This document shows positions 17,254 through 25,833 of a DNA stretch of 64,000 bases, one piece after another. The stretch comes from Devosia nitrariae (GTDB taxonomy: Bacteria; Pseudomonadota; Alphaproteobacteria; Rhizobiales; Devosiaceae). The DNA lies in assembly GCF_030160115.1 (NCBI RefSeq), contig NZ_BSNS01000007.1:1-64000 (forward strand), written 5' to 3'. The notes under the pieces were generated by a model. The model was not told where the DNA came from, did not search any database, and was given only the letters and a program-made list of their open reading frames with translations. Position 1 is the first letter of the stretch. Every line of letters begins with the position of its first letter. The translations under genes were made by a program, and so were the position numbers.

Positions 17254-17826
17254 ATGCCGAAGCTCTGGAACGAAACCATCGATACCCATCGCGCCGCAGT
17301 GCGCGAGACGACGCTCGACGCAACCGCGGCACTCGTTGCCGAGCACGGCCTGCTATCGGTGACGATGTCGCAGATTGCCGAAAGGACCGGCATCGGGCGG
17401 GCGACGCTCTACAAATACTTCCCGGACATGGAGGCGATCCTGCTGGCCTGGCATGAGCGGCAGATCAACCGACACCTCGATCATCTTGCCGGGGTTCGGG
17501 AACACGCGGGGACTACCCGGCTGGAAGCCGTGCTGGAGGCCTATGCGCTCCACCTTCACGAGATCCCGAGGCACGCCGACGGTGAAATCGCGGCCTTCCT
17601 GCATCGGGGCGAGCACATGGCTCACGCGCACCAGCGAATGCACGCCATGATCCGGGATCTGCTCATAGAAGGCATAAAGACCGGCGAGGTGCGCGGCGAC
17701 ATCGCTCCGGACGAGCTGGCAACTTACTGCCGTCACGCGCTCGCCGCTGCAAGGAACCTGCCCTCCAAGGCCGCGGTGCGCCGGCTCGTCAACGTCACCA
17801 TCGCCGGGCTTCGCCCTCTCCGCTGA
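17254..17826 (+). CDS. TetR/AcrR-family transcriptional regulator
   Basis: This is a 190-residue regulator. The N-terminal HTH reads TMSQIAERTGIGRATLYKYFPD (residues about 38-59), the classic TetR signature, followed by MEAILLAWHERQI. The C-terminal ligand domain is all-helical with no recognisable subgroup. The ATG at 17254 gives MPKLWNETIDTHRAAVRE; the frame is open far upstream, antisense to the ABC genes, without meaning. It is divergent from the ABC exporter operon and most likely represses it and itself. Confidence 0.93.
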   Translation: MPKLWNETIDTHRAAVRETTLDATAALVAEHGLLSVTMSQIAERTGIGRATLYKYFPDMEAILLAWHERQINRHLDHLAGVREHAGTTRLEAVLEAYALHLHEIPRHADGEIAAFLHRGEHMAHAHQRMHAMIRDLLIEGIKTGEVRGDIAPDELATYCRHALAAARNLPSKAAVRRLVNVTIAGLRPLR

Positions 17827-18050
17827 CAGGTCGATTGGGGATTCCGGGTTCCGGCACGGTTCCCGCAATCGCCTCCCAGCGGAGCGACAGGTCCCGCAAC
17901 GACAAGAAGCTGGGCGCGTGATTTGATTGAATGTAACTGCAGCATATTGCGACACGAGGCGCAAAACAGCTAGGCTGTCTCTCAAGGACAATGGCGGCGT
18001 AATGTCCGGGGTTACTACTCGTATGCCAGCAAGCTTTTGGGGGGACGACC

Positions 18051-18704
18051 ATGCGCATACTTACCGGCATGATCCTGTTCATGCTTATGATCGCACCAGG
18101 ACTTGCGCAGACGGCCGTCGAGCGAGCCAGCGAACTCAAGACATGGCGCGAGCAATGCAGCGATCCCGACGCTGATCTGCGCGCCGCCTATGTCGAGGCG
18201 GCCATTGCATCCGGGGATATGGCGATCATGCGGGTCTGCGTGCGTCAGTCGCTGGAAAGCGACAATGCGGACATTCGCAATCTCGGTCTGCGCGCCGCCA
18301 TCGCCTCGACGGATCAGCTGCTGTTTGAAGTGGAGATTCCCGCCGCTCTTGCCGAGGCCCTGGACAAGGCCGGCAATGACAAAGACGAGTTGAACGAGAT
18401 CGGCCGGTGGCATGTGACGCAGATGTGGAACATCATGCGCACCGGCCTGGTGTTCGTCATTTCCGATGCGGACATCACGTCGGGAGCGTCGGAATGGTTG
18501 CCCCTCGCACAGATGACCGCACCACACAGGAACTACACGGGCAAGGCTTCGGTCATCGGCGATCGGGTGACCTGGGTGGGCTCGGCCCGGCTCCCTGTCA
18601 CTGATTGCCGTCTCAACCTCGGCCTCGTCTCCGGCCCGATGCTGGAAGGCACATTCCAGTGCGCGAACGTGGAGCCGTTCACCGTGCGGGCTCCCCTGCT
18701 CTGA
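18051..18704 (+). CDS. Exported protein of unknown function
   Basis: This is a 217-residue protein with a signal peptide (MRILTGMILFMLMIAPGLA, cleaved before QTAVE). The first half of the mature part is helical and HEAT-like (ADLRAAYVEAAIASGDMAIMRVCVRQSLES, NADIRNLGLRAAIAS). The second half is beta-rich and ends with a cysteine-containing segment (LPVTDCRLNLGLVSGPMLEG, FQCANVEPF). No family is recognised. It has a GGGGGA ribosome site, and its stop abuts the stop of the convergent protease-like gene at 18705. It may belong with that envelope cluster, but this is only proximity. Confidence 0.65.
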   Translation: MRILTGMILFMLMIAPGLAQTAVERASELKTWREQCSDPDADLRAAYVEAAIASGDMAIMRVCVRQSLESDNADIRNLGLRAAIASTDQLLFEVEIPAALAEALDKAGNDKDELNEIGRWHVTQMWNIMRTGLVFVISDADITSGASEWLPLAQMTAPHRNYTGKASVIGDRVTWVGSARLPVTDCRLNLGLVSGPMLEGTFQCANVEPFTVRAPLL

Positions 18705-19850
18705 TCAGTAAAGCCGCAGTTGACTGAGCCCGATGGCTCCGCCGGCTTCGATACTGATGCGGATGTGGCGGGGAGCGCGCAGGTCCAAGGCGCATGCGGG
18801 TGCTTCGCCAGCACTCGAAACGGTCTGGCAATCCCTGGCGACAGTCCAGCCGGAAGACGCGTTTGGACGTTGCTCGATGATCACGCGCGCGCCCGCCGTC
18901 CCGCAGTCGGCAGACTGCACCATGCTGAGGCCCCGCGTAGCATCCTGGCTATCCGTGAGCGCAACTGTCACCCTCACCGCACGCTGGCCGCCCGCGGGGG
19001 CCGCAGTCCAGCAGTCCTGGCCGTCGACGAGCGAGACCGGACCTGTTCCTGCCGCAAGCGTCACACCTTCGACATCGAGGATCTCATACGGCACGCCGGT
19101 CGCCGCCGCCCGCGCCTCTCGCTGGTCCTCCAGTCCCCGAGCCTCGATGACCTCGAACGCGGCCCGAATGAGGTCGAACCGGACGGCGCGAGCCATCAGG
19201 GGCTCACCTCCCACCTCGATGACCATGGCAACGGGAACCATGCCTTCCGGCCGCTCCAGTTCGGCCACGGCACCGCTCAGCCCCTTGACGAGGTAGGCCC
19301 GGGCATCGTCTGCGTTCACCGGCCGCAGCATCAGAAGGCCGCCTCCCGCAGCGTCCGCGCGTGCGCGAGAGACCGCGACTTCGAAGATGCCGAAACTATT
19401 GGGTAAGAGGCTGAACATCGTCAGCTTGGAAGCCGATCTCATCATGGTTGGATAGGCGAAGGGGGGCGGACCGAGACGTGACAGGCATGCACCCGGTCGT
19501 GGTCCGGCGACCACTGGCGCGAAGGCCATGTCTTCTATTTCGCCCATCGCCGCCAGAGCCTCGGGGTGGGCGCCAACGGCTATGGGTGTACCGCTCTCGC
19601 CGCCGTTCCCGTTCACCGTCTCGAATGTGAACGCGGCCAATGCGCCGCTGAACGTATCTGCGGCCACGTGGCGCGGGAACGCCAGCCAGCACGATTGCGC
19701 GTCCTGCCGTTGCGAGCCGAAGAGCCAGGCATGTCCCTCCTCGCCGCTCGCAGCCCGTACGAACACACGCTCGCCCAATGCCGGCTGCACGGCGACGGCG
19801 AGTGTGAGCGCCGCCAAGAGGAGAAGACGGAGGAGCCGGCGCGCGGTCAT
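18705..19850 (-). CDS. Exported trypsin-like serine protease domain protein (predicted)
   Basis: This is a 381-residue protein with a signal peptide (cleaved near ALG, residue 26). No close family is recognised, but a trypsin-like triad can be placed. His61 is in CWLAFPRHVA, the position of the catalytic His after a Cys-hydrophobic strand. Asp107 is in GEIEDMAFAPV. Ser192 is in VKGLSGAVAEL, matching the G-x-S-G motif, followed by ARAVRFDLIRAAF. The last 120 residues form a separate cysteine-containing beta domain. Its ATG overlaps the stop of the membrane protein gene upstream. The triad is inferred from motif order and needs a structure comparison; an inactive homologue is possible. Confidence 0.55.
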   Translation of the reverse strand: MTARRLLRLLLLAALTLAVAVQPALGERVFVRAASGEEGHAWLFGSQRQDAQSCWLAFPRHVAADTFSGALAAFTFETVNGNGGESGTPIAVGAHPEALAAMGEIEDMAFAPVVAGPRPGACLSRLGPPPFAYPTMMRSASKLTMFSLLPNSFGIFEVAVSRARADAAGGGLLMLRPVNADDARAYLVKGLSGAVAELERPEGMVPVAMVIEVGGEPLMARAVRFDLIRAAFEVIEARGLEDQREARAAATGVPYEILDVEGVTLAAGTGPVSLVDGQDCWTAAPAGGQRAVRVTVALTDSQDATRGLSMVQSADCGTAGARVIIEQRPNASSGWTVARDCQTVSSAGEAPACALDLRAPRHIRISIEAGGAIGLSQLRLY

Positions 19851-20893
19851 TTGTCCTGCCTGCGCGCTTTGCGGACAGGTCTGCGAGTCGCTGGTGGTTG
19901 TGGCCGGGGTGATGGCCCGCGCACCTCGAGCGACTGCTCTCTCCACGTGCCGACCCAGCCACCGATGACCTGACCGACCACGGAGACGACCACAAACGCT
20001 ATGGAAATGAAGGCGACATTGGGATCCGAGATTATGCGCGCCAGGAGCCCTACGGCGAAGGTTTCCTCCGGACCGGTCGCACCCGGCCGAAAGAGCAGCA
20101 GCCGCGAGGTTTCGGCGGTGGCCGAGACCTTGAAGCCATGGTCTGAATATTCAGCGACCCCATACCACGATGCTCCGGCCTCGTCGCCGGGCAGGCTGAT
20201 GTTGCCGCTCGAGGCGAGACGGCTTCCGGCTGGAATGATGAACCCCTCGGGTTCGACTGCATAAAGCTCTCCCTGCCCGAACGGCCAGTCGGATCTGCCG
20301 AACACTTTGACCGTGCCGGAGCGAAGGAACGTCATGTCGCGGACGCGGTCTCGCCCGGGCAGGACGGGCACGCCGAACTCGCCGCCCGCCGCCGCCGGTC
20401 CGGCAATCGGCAGGCGCGATGTCGGGTCGATGCCCCCGGGCTTGGGCAGATCGATGTTCAGGTCGTCCTGCGCCGGTATCGCGCAACGGCCCTCGTCGGC
20501 GCCGATCAGAACCGTTTCCTTGCCGCGCGCCGCGATGGTGATGAGTATGCGTTCCGGATTCCAGCGATAGCGCACCAGCGCCTGCTGCTCCGGCCGCACG
20601 ATACCCGAAAAGAACCCCTTCTTCGAAAGAAGAACGCTGCATTGCGCGGGCAGCTCCGCGTCGCCCCGCAGCCTCAGGCGTGCACCCGTCATGGCGATGC
20701 TGGATGTATCAGGCCTGCGCACGCTCTGCAGGAGCGTTTCTGTCTCGAGCTCGATAACGACGAGCGGCGGCGGACTGTGCAGCATCAGCATCCCTATGGT
20801 GACGAGGGTGAGCGAGGCGAGGACCAGCGTGATGCTGACCACCCAACCGCCGCGGCTCGTCAGCTTCTGCCGGAACCGGGACCGCCACTCCAT
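19847..20893 (-). CDS. Two-pass membrane protein of unknown function in the protease operon
   Basis: This is a 348-residue protein. An N-terminal membrane segment (GGWVVSITLVLASLTLVTIG, about 15-36) is followed by a 240-residue beta-rich extracytoplasmic region and a second segment (AFISIAFVVVSVVGQVIGGW, about 294-313). A short basic, proline-rich cytoplasmic tail follows (RPQPPATRRPVRKARRQDK). No family is recognised. It overlaps the protease-like gene by four bases and lies five bases after the upstream exported protein, so the three are made together and probably form an envelope complex. Confidence 0.65.
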   Translation of the reverse strand: MEWRSRFRQKLTSRGGWVVSITLVLASLTLVTIGMLMLHSPPPLVVIELETETLLQSVRRPDTSSIAMTGARLRLRGDAELPAQCSVLLSKKGFFSGIVRPEQQALVRYRWNPERILITIAARGKETVLIGADEGRCAIPAQDDLNIDLPKPGGIDPTSRLPIAGPAAAGGEFGVPVLPGRDRVRDMTFLRSGTVKVFGRSDWPFGQGELYAVEPEGFIIPAGSRLASSGNISLPGDEAGASWYGVAEYSDHGFKVSATAETSRLLLFRPGATGPEETFAVGLLARIISDPNVAFISIAFVVVSVVGQVIGGWVGTWREQSLEVRGPSPRPQPPATRRPVRKARRQDK

Positions 20894-20898
20894 GGCGC

Positions 20899-21606
20899 TC
20901 AGGGACCGGCCGGCAGAACAACGGAGTACTGGTAGTGCTCGCTGCCGAACCCGTCGTCGAGTTCGAGGTCCAGAACAGCCGTCCCTTTCGCCTCAAATGT
21001 AATCCTGCACTTCTGATCGTACGCGATGAACGCCGAAGTGCCGGCCGGCTCGCAATCGACCGGGGCCTCCTGACCAAGGCTCGCCCGCACTGATTGGGTC
21101 TTGGAATTGACGAATACATAGAGCACTTTGAGGTCACCGCCCGTCGCGACGGCCGGAACATGCGTGGCTCCCGCCGGGCTGCAGCCCTCGCCAACGGGTA
21201 CGAACGCGCGCACGGCGAACTGGTCTGCGGGATAGGAAGCCAACCGGACGCGATGCTCCCTGGTAATGGGCTCGAGCTGAAGGTATCTGCCCGGGCTCGC
21301 GTCTTCGGGCACGACATACGGGTTGCTGGCAGAGAAGCGACCATCCTGCGTCATCGCGTGCACGCAGATTGTGCCGCCACCCGACGGCCGCAGCAACACG
21401 ATGTCGTCCGGAACCACCTGTCCTTGCGCATCCCCAAGGCGCAGGCCGACAAGCGCCGAGCCCGAGACCGCGCGCGATTCGTCGAACGACTCCTTAAAGT
21501 TCTCCGGCTCCGGATCTACCGGATGGATAGGCACGGGCTGTTCCTGCGCGACTGCGACATCGCAGCAGAGGCCCACAACCATTGCCAGCAAAGCCGCCGT
21601 TCGCAT
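20899..21606 (-). CDS. Exported protein of unknown function, first gene of the protease operon
   Basis: This is a 235-residue protein from the ATG at 21606 (MRTAALLAMVVGLCCDVAVA, signal peptide). An in-frame ATG at 21630 would add eight residues. The mature part is beta-rich with four or five cysteines and a C-terminal strand domain ending HYQYSVVLPAGP, resembling pre-peptidase C-terminal-type sandwiches in style only. No family is recognised. It lies five bases upstream of the membrane protein and is divergent from a lipase-like gene 104 bases away. Confidence 0.6.
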   Translation of the reverse strand: MRTAALLAMVVGLCCDVAVAQEQPVPIHPVDPEPENFKESFDESRAVSGSALVGLRLGDAQGQVVPDDIVLLRPSGGGTICVHAMTQDGRFSASNPYVVPEDASPGRYLQLEPITREHRVRLASYPADQFAVRAFVPVGEGCSPAGATHVPAVATGGDLKVLYVFVNSKTQSVRASLGQEAPVDCEPAGTSAFIAYDQKCRITFEAKGTAVLDLELDDGFGSEHYQYSVVLPAGP

Positions 21607-21710
21607 CGTCCATGGCTCCAGTGTCAGCAAGTCACCCTAGCGCGGATATTGCAGACGGGCAAATAAGGGCGTTACTCTTGTTGTTGTTGCGGTTGCTAGG
21701 AGGGCGGCCC

Positions 21711-22733
21711 GTGCCTGACGACCAGGAGGTCTTGGCGCAACATGAAGTAGCGGCCCTTGCATCGGCCGCCGTCTACGCGCATCCGGCTTCCGATGAGCCG
21801 TTGAGCGACTTGCCCGACTTTGCGCTCGACAGGGTTCTCACCGACGATCACTGCGGCACGGGGTTCCATGCTGCCGGGTTCGTACGCGACGAGGTTCTCG
21901 TTCTCGCCTTCCGCGGGTCGGATGAGCCGCTGGACCTCGCCTCCGGGGCCAATCTGGCCACCTGTCAATACGAGCCGAACCGGGTCCGCCTGCTCGCCTA
22001 TGCTCGCGATAAGCGCTGGCGGAGCGTGATCATCACCGGGCATTCGCTTGGCGGCGGTCTGGCGCAGTACCTGGCCTACGACCTGGCGCGCGATTGGCCC
22101 GCGAGCCGCGGGCAGCTGATGCTCGTCACCTTCAACGGGCTTGGTGGCGTTTACGGGCTGACCCAGATGTACGGTTCCATCGACCCCGCGATCGTCGGGC
22201 GCTTGAAAATAACCGCCTATGCACACCCCGACGATGTCATAGCGCGCGTCGGCCAGCAGTTGGGCGGGATCACGCGCCTGCTGGTGTGCGAGAGGACGCC
22301 TTTGCCCTCACTGCAGGCCTGCCACGGCATCCGCCAGTTCCTGTCCGTGGACGGCGTTTGTGCACTCGCCCAGGCTTATGATCACGCCGACAGACCTTAT
22401 GCCATCATGCGCTCGGCCACGATAATCGGCGATGACCTGCGAGCCGCGGTGATCGCAGCGCATGAGCGCCTGATTTTGCAGGCGGTCGGAAAGGTCCTGC
22501 GCGTCTGGTTGCGAATTCCGGTCGAAGAGCGATTGGAGGTCCTGCGCTTCATCCTCAGCCTGACACCGGTCCGCCGCATAGTTCGCCGGGGCGCCCAATT
22601 CTGGTTTACCTGTCGCACGCGCCTCACCGCGCTACGCCGGCCCCCCTCGCAGCGCCCGACCCCCGGGGCGCAAGCAGGGGCACGACCGTCCTTGAGCGCG
22701 GATCGAGCGAAAGGTGAAAAGGGGGTCACCTAG
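21711..22733 (+). CDS. Lipase class 3 family alpha/beta hydrolase
   Basis: This is a 340-residue protein. The nucleophile elbow is IITGHSLGGGLAQYLAYDLA (GxSxG), preceded by the typical LVLAFRGSDEPLD segment and followed by VTFNGLGGVYG. These are the marks of the Lipase_3 fold; the Asp is probably in TAYAHPDDVIA and the His further on. A GTG at 21711 sits six bases after AGGAGGG (21698-21704), which decides the start; the frame is open upstream to 21582. No signal peptide is seen from this start. The C-terminal 60 residues are basic and low in structure. Substrate unknown. Confidence 0.8.
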   Translation: MPDDQEVLAQHEVAALASAAVYAHPASDEPLSDLPDFALDRVLTDDHCGTGFHAAGFVRDEVLVLAFRGSDEPLDLASGANLATCQYEPNRVRLLAYARDKRWRSVIITGHSLGGGLAQYLAYDLARDWPASRGQLMLVTFNGLGGVYGLTQMYGSIDPAIVGRLKITAYAHPDDVIARVGQQLGGITRLLVCERTPLPSLQACHGIRQFLSVDGVCALAQAYDHADRPYAIMRSATIIGDDLRAAVIAAHERLILQAVGKVLRVWLRIPVEERLEVLRFILSLTPVRRIVRRGAQFWFTCRTRLTALRRPPSQRPTPGAQAGARPSLSADRAKGEKGVT

Positions 22734-22853
22734 CTCAATCGACCCAAAGCCGAGACCGCCGAAGGTTCCATCATATGGTCCAGCAACGCCAGTTCGCCGC
22801 CTTGGATTGTCGCCCCTTGTAAAAAGGAGGCGAGAAGCGCAGTGACTCCGCTC

Positions 22854-22943
22854 CTATCGAAGCGCGCGGAAGAAATCGCGAAGGTCGTCGACCAGCAAAT
22901 CCGGCACATCGAGAGCGGCGAAGTGTCCGCCCCGGTCAAAACT
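22854..22943 (-). pseudogene. C-terminal fragment of an epoxide-hydrolase-like gene
   Basis: Thirty codons on the minus strand read SFDRGGHFAALDVPDLLVDD then LRDFFRALR and a stop. This is the end of an epoxide-hydrolase-type alpha/beta hydrolase, with the catalytic His in RGGHFA. Upstream the frame does not continue as a recognisable hydrolase. The rest of the gap 22734-22995 holds nothing else recognised. It is a remnant left by deletion or rearrangement. Confidence 0.6.
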
Positions 22944-22995
22944 GGACCATGCCTTGGAGGCTGAAGTCCCGACTGGCCCGAAGCCAGCCGAAAAC

Positions 22996-23439
22996 TCAAT
23001 CGTCCTGCAAATTGTAAATCAGGCGCGGCCATTCACCGCCTGCAATCCATTCCAGCAATTGTTTCCGGAACGATTCATCGGAAACCACTGCACCCGTGCG
23101 CCACCACCAAACCACGTCAGCCGATTTCTCTCCGGCAATCGAGGGATATATATAGAGGCACCCTAAATACTCACCGACGATGTCTTCGATCACCCAGGCA
23201 AAGCTTCGGCGGGCCTCGAATTCTCGCTGATGCCAAGCCAGATCGATGAGGTTCTTTTCTTTGGTCAGACCCTCTGGCCAACTCGAGCCAGGATTGGCTG
23301 CTTTGATATCAGCCGCGCTGTCCACGACGGCGCTGAAATCTCTTTCCAGGTCATTGATTGACAGGGCCTTTAGCGTGAATTCCCCTAAGGTACGGGTCGC
23401 CGGAATTGACCGGTTCTTGAACAGTGGGTGCGGTTTCAT
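22996..23439 (-). CDS. GNAT-like N-acetyltransferase-fold protein
   Basis: This is a 147-residue protein. The central pattern EARRSFAWVIEDIVGEYLGCLYIYPS, a strand with substrate-side bulge followed by a second strand, resembles the core of GNAT acetyltransferase relatives. The preceding LTKEKNLIDLAWHQREF is often seen in family members annotated as N-acetyltransferase. The acetyl-CoA pyrophosphate loop (Q/RxxGxG/A) is not visible, so catalysis is doubtful. Its ATG directly abuts the stop of the phosphotransferase gene at 23440, so it is probably the second gene of that unit. Confidence 0.55.
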   Translation of the reverse strand: MKPHPLFKNRSIPATRTLGEFTLKALSINDLERDFSAVVDSAADIKAANPGSSWPEGLTKEKNLIDLAWHQREFEARRSFAWVIEDIVGEYLGCLYIYPSIAGEKSADVVWWWRTGAVVSDESFRKQLLEWIAGGEWPRLIYNLQDD

Positions 23440-24180
23440 CTAGACCGCTCGAACTTCGGCAAGCCGCTTGATCGCGTACTCGTCCTTCCAGCAGACGGCG
23501 GCTTCCCAGGCAGCCGACGCTTGCGCGGCGATATCTTGCGCGGCGCCTTCGAGACCGGCGGCGTTGTGGGGCAGCGCCAGGTCGAGGTCGGGGACGTCGA
23601 CGTGCGACTCGTCCCAGTCGATCAGCGCGACCCGATCTGCGGTCACTCGCACGTTGCGGGGATTGGGATCGCCGTGGACGACACACTGCTGACGTCCGAC
23701 GAGCCGCGCCCAGGCTGCGCGACATCGCGCTACGCCCTCAGGCGGCATCGCGGTAAGGTCGATCTTCGTTCCGGTCTCGGCGTTGAGGAGGTCGGTCGAC
23801 GATCGCCAGCCCGGGCGCTGCGGCCAGCCCTGCGTCAACCGATGCAACCGGCGGAGCGTGTCGGCCACGCGGCGCCAGTCGGCCTCCGTCTCGGGCGGTC
23901 CGCCCTCTACGTATGTCATGACCACCAGACCGTCCGCGAACAGCCTGCCGTCCGTTGTCGGGATCGGCACTGGCACGGTCAGGCCTTCACGGTCGAGGTA
24001 TTGGAGGAGCCTGGTCTCCCACGCGAGATCATCGTCACTCCTGGTACCGAGACGAGCGACCGCGAGGCGCCCGTCGACGCGTACGCTCCACACGTCGTTG
24101 GCAACTCCTCCAGCGAGCGGTTCGATACGAGCGACGTCTTCACCCCACTGCCCGAGTGCTTCCCATCCCATCGGCGACAT
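23440..24180 (-). CDS. Aminoglycoside phosphotransferase-family kinase
   Basis: This is a 246-residue APH/choline-kinase-fold protein. N-lobe: GGVANDVWSVRVDGRLAVAR. The catalytic loop is CVVHGDPNPRNVRV (Brenner motif HxDxxxxN) and the metal-binding segment is VALIDWDESHVDVPDLDLAL. These three are complete, so it should be an active small-molecule kinase. The substrate is unknown; resistance is only one possibility, as many relatives act on housekeeping metabolites. It is followed without gap by the GNAT-like gene. Confidence 0.88.
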   Translation of the reverse strand: MSPMGWEALGQWGEDVARIEPLAGGVANDVWSVRVDGRLAVARLGTRSDDDLAWETRLLQYLDREGLTVPVPIPTTDGRLFADGLVVMTYVEGGPPETEADWRRVADTLRRLHRLTQGWPQRPGWRSSTDLLNAETGTKIDLTAMPPEGVARCRAAWARLVGRQQCVVHGDPNPRNVRVTADRVALIDWDESHVDVPDLDLALPHNAAGLEGAAQDIAAQASAAWEAAVCWKDEYAIKRLAEVRAV

Positions 24181-24385
24181 CCTCGACCAGAGCGGTTACT
24201 GCTCAACTTAACGCGAACGCACGCCCTCAACAACGCAGACCAGGTCCCCCGTCCTGCTGGCAATGTCAGGTTTTGGTGCACCGCAGCGTCGACTGCAGCG
24301 GCAATGAAAGGGCGCGAAGCAGCCAAGCGGATAGGGGAAGCGGACGTTTCGCGCCGTGGGGCGCCCAGCGAGGACGTTCGATGGC

Positions 24386-25318
24386 CTACGCGCCGACGGC
24401 TGCCCAGGTCTCGGCTACCGCCAGCATTCTCCGACCTTCATCGAAACGGCCAAGAACCAGCAAGAAGAGGCCCGACGAGACTCGTTCGAGAAAGCCCCAT
24501 TGCCAGATTGCACCAGGTGCCTCGCCCGTCAGGTCGGCCAACTGCTTGCAACGGTCAAGTCCAAGGCGCACCGGATCACCGGCCAGCAGCTCATCGGTCC
24601 AGCTCCGCATGGAGATGGCTATGTCGTAGGCGCGCTCGCCGAACAGTGGATCCGGATCGACGAACTTGAAGCCGGCGCCATCGAGTGTCTGCAGGGCGTT
24701 GTGGTCATGAGCGTCGCCATGGAGAATGACGGCCCGTGCAGGATCAAAGGCGCTCTCGCGGTCTGTGGCGAAGGCCATAGCCTGCGCGACCACCCGGCCG
24801 GAGCAGGGTTCGCCGAGCTGCTGCTGCCACTTGGCGATCAAACCGGCGAGATGGCGGGCCTTCTGCGCTGCTGACTGCAAACCGGCCGGATCTGGCGCCG
24901 GCGGCCAAGCCTGGCGCAACGTCTCGCAGATTATCTCGATCCGGCGTGCAATGGGCAGACCCAGTTCGTGCAGAATCGGGCCAAGTCGTTCCAGCAGCAT
25001 CGCGCGACGCGGCGCGTCGTAGTTGAGGAGGTTGGCGTAGCCACGGCCGGCGGCGATACGCAAGACGGCGACCTCGCTGGCGAAGTTGTCGTGGGCCGGC
25101 GAACCGAGCTTGAGCACGACCGCCTCGCCTGCGGCGTTGGTCGCGCGCGCGACCAGCCCGGCTGACCCCCCGTGGAACGGATCGCCCACGGTGATGCCCC
25201 AATCGCGCTCGAGACCCACCACAAGGTCTGGCAATGCGTCCAGCCAGCGACGGCCGACGTCGCCCGCTGCGGCGGCTCGTTGCCGCACCTCCACGGGGAT
25301 AACGACTTTCCCGGTCAT
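24386..25318 (-). CDS. Streptomycin/hydroxyurea-type antibiotic phosphotransferase (APH_6_hur family)
   Basis: This is a 310-residue kinase. Family features are RNAAGEAVVLKLGSPA-like N-lobe sequence (TNAAGEAVVLKLG), the stretch LLERLGPILHELGLP, the catalytic loop VILHGDAHDHNALQ and KFVDPDPLFGERAYDIAISM, which match the APH(6)/hydroxyurea-kinase group that includes streptomycin 6-kinases. The ATG at 25318 starts MTGKVVIPVEVRQR; an in-frame ATG at 25384 would add 22 residues. Whether it inactivates streptomycin must be tested. The 205-bp gap on its downstream side (24181-24385) holds no gene. Confidence 0.85.
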   Translation of the reverse strand: MTGKVVIPVEVRQRAAAAGDVGRRWLDALPDLVVGLERDWGITVGDPFHGGSAGLVARATNAAGEAVVLKLGSPAHDNFASEVAVLRIAAGRGYANLLNYDAPRRAMLLERLGPILHELGLPIARRIEIICETLRQAWPPAPDPAGLQSAAQKARHLAGLIAKWQQQLGEPCSGRVVAQAMAFATDRESAFDPARAVILHGDAHDHNALQTLDGAGFKFVDPDPLFGERAYDIAISMRSWTDELLAGDPVRLGLDRCKQLADLTGEAPGAIWQWGFLERVSSGLFLLVLGRFDEGRRMLAVAETWAAVGA

Positions 25319-25425
25319 CGATCGATGAAACGAACACTTAGGCGGTCCATATGGAACCGTAGCCGCTTTGGCAAACGTCCGCAAAGGGCGGACCCGCAGG
25401 GCTCGCTCTTCTTGAGAGTCAGCGT

Positions 25426-25833
25426 TTAGTCGGTCGGCCCTATTGGGCCTGCGGCGTCGGAAAACGTCGCGAGATAGGCGATGACGGCGGCGACATCATT
25501 GGGGTCGCTATACCCCGTAAAGGCCATGTTCGAACCATTCACTACGCTGCGCGGCTTGGCGATAAAGTTGGTAAGCGTCTCGATGTCCCAGACCACTCCG
25601 GCCTGCCCCGCCTCAACCATTGCGTCCGAGTACTTGAATCCTTCGAGCGAAGCCGCGGGCCGACCGATCACGTTGTTAAGATCGGGGCCATTCTTGGGGG
25701 CTTCTGCACCTATCGAATGGCACATGGCGCATCTGTCGGCAAAATTCTGTTCCCCCAGCACCACGTCGCCCTGGGCCAGCGCCCCTCCGGCGCTCACTAT
25801 GAGGGTGCCAATTGCAATCACAATCCGAAGCAT
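25426..25833 (-). CDS. Class I c-type cytochrome (periplasmic, cytochrome c2-like)
   Basis: This is a 135-residue exported protein with a signal peptide (MLRIVIAIGTLIVSAGGALA). A single haem site reads CAMCHSIG, and the Met ligand is probably in GSNMAFTGY. The spacing and the GPDLNNVIGRPAAS and KPRSVVNG segments fit soluble cytochrome c2/c550. It carries electrons between membrane complexes in the periplasm. The ribosome site is GGGAGG. No oxidase or dehydrogenase gene lies next to it, so the partner is unknown. Confidence 0.92.
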   Translation of the reverse strand: MLRIVIAIGTLIVSAGGALAQGDVVLGEQNFADRCAMCHSIGAEAPKNGPDLNNVIGRPAASLEGFKYSDAMVEAGQAGVVWDIETLTNFIAKPRSVVNGSNMAFTGYSDPNDVAAVIAYLATFSDAAGPIGPTD

